From contig CALFXA010000138.1 in assembly GCA_937928015.1 (NCBI GenBank), forward strand, positions 1 to 7,731: a stretch of 7,731 nt of DNA, read 5' to 3'. Under the pieces are notes generated by a model that was not told where the DNA came from, ran no database searches, and saw only the letters and a program-made list of their open reading frames with translations. This document shows positions 6,610 to 7,731 of this stretch, one piece after another (positions within the stretch are counted from its first letter, which is position 1; the number at the start of each line of letters is the position of its first letter). Source of the stretch: an uncultured Anaerolineales bacterium. Its GTDB lineage: Bacteria > Chloroflexota > Anaerolineae > Anaerolineales > Villigracilaceae. The position numbers and the translations under genes were made by a program.

Positions 6610-6653
6610 ACTATACCATAAAGGATTTTTTGGCTCTGTTAAGAGTCAGTTAA
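6610..6653 (-). promoter_or_regulatory. Putative PHO box and extended -10 promoter of the phoB operon
   Basis: On the minus strand two 11-base direct repeats, TTAACTGACTC (6653-6643) and TTAACAGAGCC (6642-6632), are followed after 16 bases by the hexamer TATAGT (6615-6610, five of six bases of TATAAT). The hexamer is preceded by TGG, an extended -10 (TGn) element. Two 11-bp direct repeats ahead of a -10, with no good -35, is the known plan of PhoB/PhoP-activated promoters. The site implies autoregulation of phoB. The predicted start of transcription lies only 1-3 bases before the phoB ATG. Confidence 0.68.
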
Positions 6654-6681
6654 AACAAACAGCCACCCAACGGTGGCTGTT
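6652..6681 (-). terminator. Intrinsic terminator after the first pst operon
   Basis: Read on the minus strand, AACAGCCACC, loop GTTG and GGTGGCTGTT form a perfect 10-bp stem followed by TGTTTT. It begins 2 bases after the pstB stop (TAA, 6686-6684). Its T-rich tail runs directly into the first PHO-like repeat of the phoB promoter at 6653, so the end of one operon and the control region of the next are packed together with no spare DNA. Confidence 0.88.
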
Positions 6682-6683
6682 CT

Positions 6684-7442
6684 TTATCCGAAACGTCCCG
6701 TCACGTAATCTTCCGTGCGCTTTTCCTTCGGAGCCGTGAAGATGGATTTGCCTTCGCCATATTCGACCAATTCCCCTTGCAGGAAGAAGGCGGCGTAATC
6801 GGCAGTGCGGGCAGCCTGTTGCACGGAATGCGGGACGAGAATGACCGTGTATTCTTTCTTCAACTCCTGTAAGGCCGCTTCGACCTTACCCGTCGAGATC
6901 GGGTCCAGGCCACTGGTGGGCTCGTCGAGCAGGATGATCTCGGGCTGAAGCGCCAGCACGCGCGCCAGGCAGACGCGCTGCTGCTGTCCGCCCGAGAGGG
7001 CGATGGCGGGATCGTCGAGGCGATCCTTGATCTCGTCCCAGATGGCGGCCAGTTTGAGGCTGCGCTCGACGGCCTCGTCGAGGCGGGATTTGCGCTTCTC
7101 GCCTGCCAGTTCCAGGCCATAGGTCAGGTTCTGGCGGATGCTCATCGGCAGCACCACGGGGCGGGCGAAGACCATGCCCACCTTGCGTCGCAGGGCAATG
7201 ACGTCCGTCTTCGGGTCGAGAATGTTCTCCCCGTCGATCAGGATGCGGCCTGCGTTGGCGCGAACCTCGGTCAGGTCGTTGAGGCGGTTGAGGCAGCGCA
7301 GCAGCGTGGACTTGCCTCCACCCGCGGGACCGAACAACACGGTCACCGCATTCTCGCGGACGTTCATGCTGATGTTGCGCAGCGACTCCACACCATCGGA
7401 GTAAGTCAGGGAAAGATTTTCAATAACGATCTTATCGGTCAT
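6684..7442 (-). CDS. pstB: Phosphate ABC transporter ATP-binding protein PstB, variant Q-loop
   Basis: Cytoplasmic ATPase of 252 residues (normal PstB length) that powers phosphate import through PstA/PstC. Motifs seen: Walker A GPAGGGKST at 38-46, ABC signature LSGGQQQR at 149-156, Walker B IILLDEP at 169-175, a D-loop SGLDP, and the switch histidine in VPHS at residue 205, followed by QQAARTADYAAFF, a PstB-type stretch. The Q-loop is odd: where most PstB proteins read 'MVFQKPNPFP', this one reads MVFARPVVLP, with Ala93 at the position of the glutamine. From memory, similar VFA/VFS forms occur in a PstB subfamily of other bacteria, so this may be a lineage variant rather than a defect. The ATG at 7442 was chosen because it gives a normal PstB N-terminus 5 bases after the pstA stop. 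An in-frame GTG at 7454 would overlap pstA by 7 bases. Neither has a clear Shine-Dalgarno, which fits translational coupling. A molybdate or other anion role cannot be excluded, but the adjoining PstA favours phosphate. Confidence 0.9.
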   Translation of the reverse strand: MTDKIVIENLSLTYSDGVESLRNISMNVRENAVTVLFGPAGGGKSTLLRCLNRLNDLTEVRANAGRILIDGENILDPKTDVIALRRKVGMVFARPVVLPMSIRQNLTYGLELAGEKRKSRLDEAVERSLKLAAIWDEIKDRLDDPAIALSGGQQQRVCLARVLALQPEIILLDEPTSGLDPISTGKVEAALQELKKEYTVILVPHSVQQAARTADYAAFFLQGELVEYGEGKSIFTAPKEKRTEDYVTGRFG

Positions 7443-7447
7443 GAGGT

Positions 7448-7731
7448 TTACCACTGACGGCGCGCGCGGGCACGGGAACGGATGCTAGTGGCGACCAGGT
7501 TCATGCCCAACACGAAGACCAACAGAACCAACGCCGTCCCGTATTGGATCTGGGGCGGCATCTCGGGCACCTGCGTGGAGATGACGAACAGGTGATACGG
7601 CAAAGCCATGGTCGCGTCGAAGGGCGAGTTAGGCAGGCGCGGCAGGAAGAAGGCTGCGCCCGTAAAAAGGATCGGCGCGGTCTCGCCTGCGGCGCGCTCC
7701 AGACCGAGGATGACACCCGTCAGGATGCCGG
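7448..7731 (-). CDS. pstA: Phosphate ABC transporter permease PstA, C-terminal part (first pst operon, cut by window edge)
   Basis: This is the last 93 codons of an integral membrane permease that, with PstC, forms the phosphate channel in the cytoplasmic membrane. The visible part begins inside the cytoplasmic coupling region that docks on PstB. The string GLERAAGETAPILFTG matches the conserved 'RAxGETAPxL' EAA-loop signature of PstA. A loop containing LPYHLFVIS follows, then a last membrane helix (about residues 65-82 of the fragment) and a basic tail (RSRARARRQW). The reading frame was obtained by translating inward from the edge and ends at TAA (7450-7448). The stop lies 5 bases before the ATG of the following pstB, so the two are surely co-transcribed and probably coupled. 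It is a different gene from the pstA at the left edge, so the locus carries two Pst permease sets. Identity is clear; the N-terminal two thirds are not in view. Confidence 0.9.
   Translation of the reverse strand, partial: GILTGVILGLERAAGETAPILFTGAAFFLPRLPNSPFDATMALPYHLFVISTQVPEMPPQIQYGTALVLLVFVLGMNLVATSIRSRARARRQW

Noticed and set aside
5849..6739. A 296-codon open frame on the plus strand opposite phoB
   Set aside because: Antisense to a clear response regulator. It runs through the phoB promoter and the pstB terminator, is rich in His/Gln/Arg, and has no motif.
1..7731. Search for insertion sequences, CRISPR repeats, tRNA or rRNA genes
   Set aside because: No transposase-like frame, no spaced identical repeats and no cloverleaf or rRNA-like segment were seen; all long repeats found are hairpins or the 11-base promoter units.

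Overview
This window is a phosphate-acquisition and phosphate-sensing island. Every gene lies on the minus strand, so biological order runs from base 7731 down to base 1. The DNA is GC-rich by eye. The PstS lipoprotein has a Thr/Val/Glu-rich linker (repeated V-E-x-x-V type) after its lipobox. That linker, with the gene order, suggests a member of the Chloroflexota, possibly class Anaerolineae. This is a judgement from style; no marker gene is present.

Layout, in transcription order: (1) 7731-6658, the end of a first pst operon: the C-terminal part of a PstA permease, then a PstB ATPase with an atypical Q-loop, closed by a strong intrinsic terminator. (2) 6653-4008, a regulatory operon: a PhoB/PhoP-type response regulator, a six-helix membrane protein of unknown family, and a PhoR-type PAS histidine kinase whose start overlaps the membrane gene by 4 bases. 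(3) 3999-3798, a tiny transcription unit: a promoter-like region, a good ribosome binding site, a 30-codon membrane microprotein and a textbook terminator. (4) 3787-2826, a single-gene unit for the nucleotidase SurE, with its own promoter and a terminator-like hairpin. (5) 2785-1, a second pst operon: pstS, a UUCG-capped hairpin, pstC, and a pstA that runs off the left edge.

The most useful observation is a recurring DNA pattern upstream of phoB, the microprotein gene, surE and pstS. Each region has tandem 11-base units beginning TTAAC or a variant, followed 15-16 bases later by a -10-like hexamer. At phoB, surE and pstS the hexamer is an extended (TGn) -10. This is the architecture of a PHO box (11-bp direct repeats bound by PhoB/PhoP). 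If it is real, phosphate starvation would induce the regulator, the transporter, a nucleotidase that could release phosphate from nucleotides, and an undescribed 30-residue membrane protein. The promoter assignments are inferred from sequence alone.

How the parts would work together: PstS captures phosphate outside the membrane, PstC/PstA form the channel and PstB drives transport. The PhoR-like kinase phosphorylates the PhoB-like regulator. No phoU is visible, but both pst operons are cut by the window edges. The gaps between genes are accounted for by promoters and terminators; the 51-base gap between phoB and the membrane gene shows nothing convincing.
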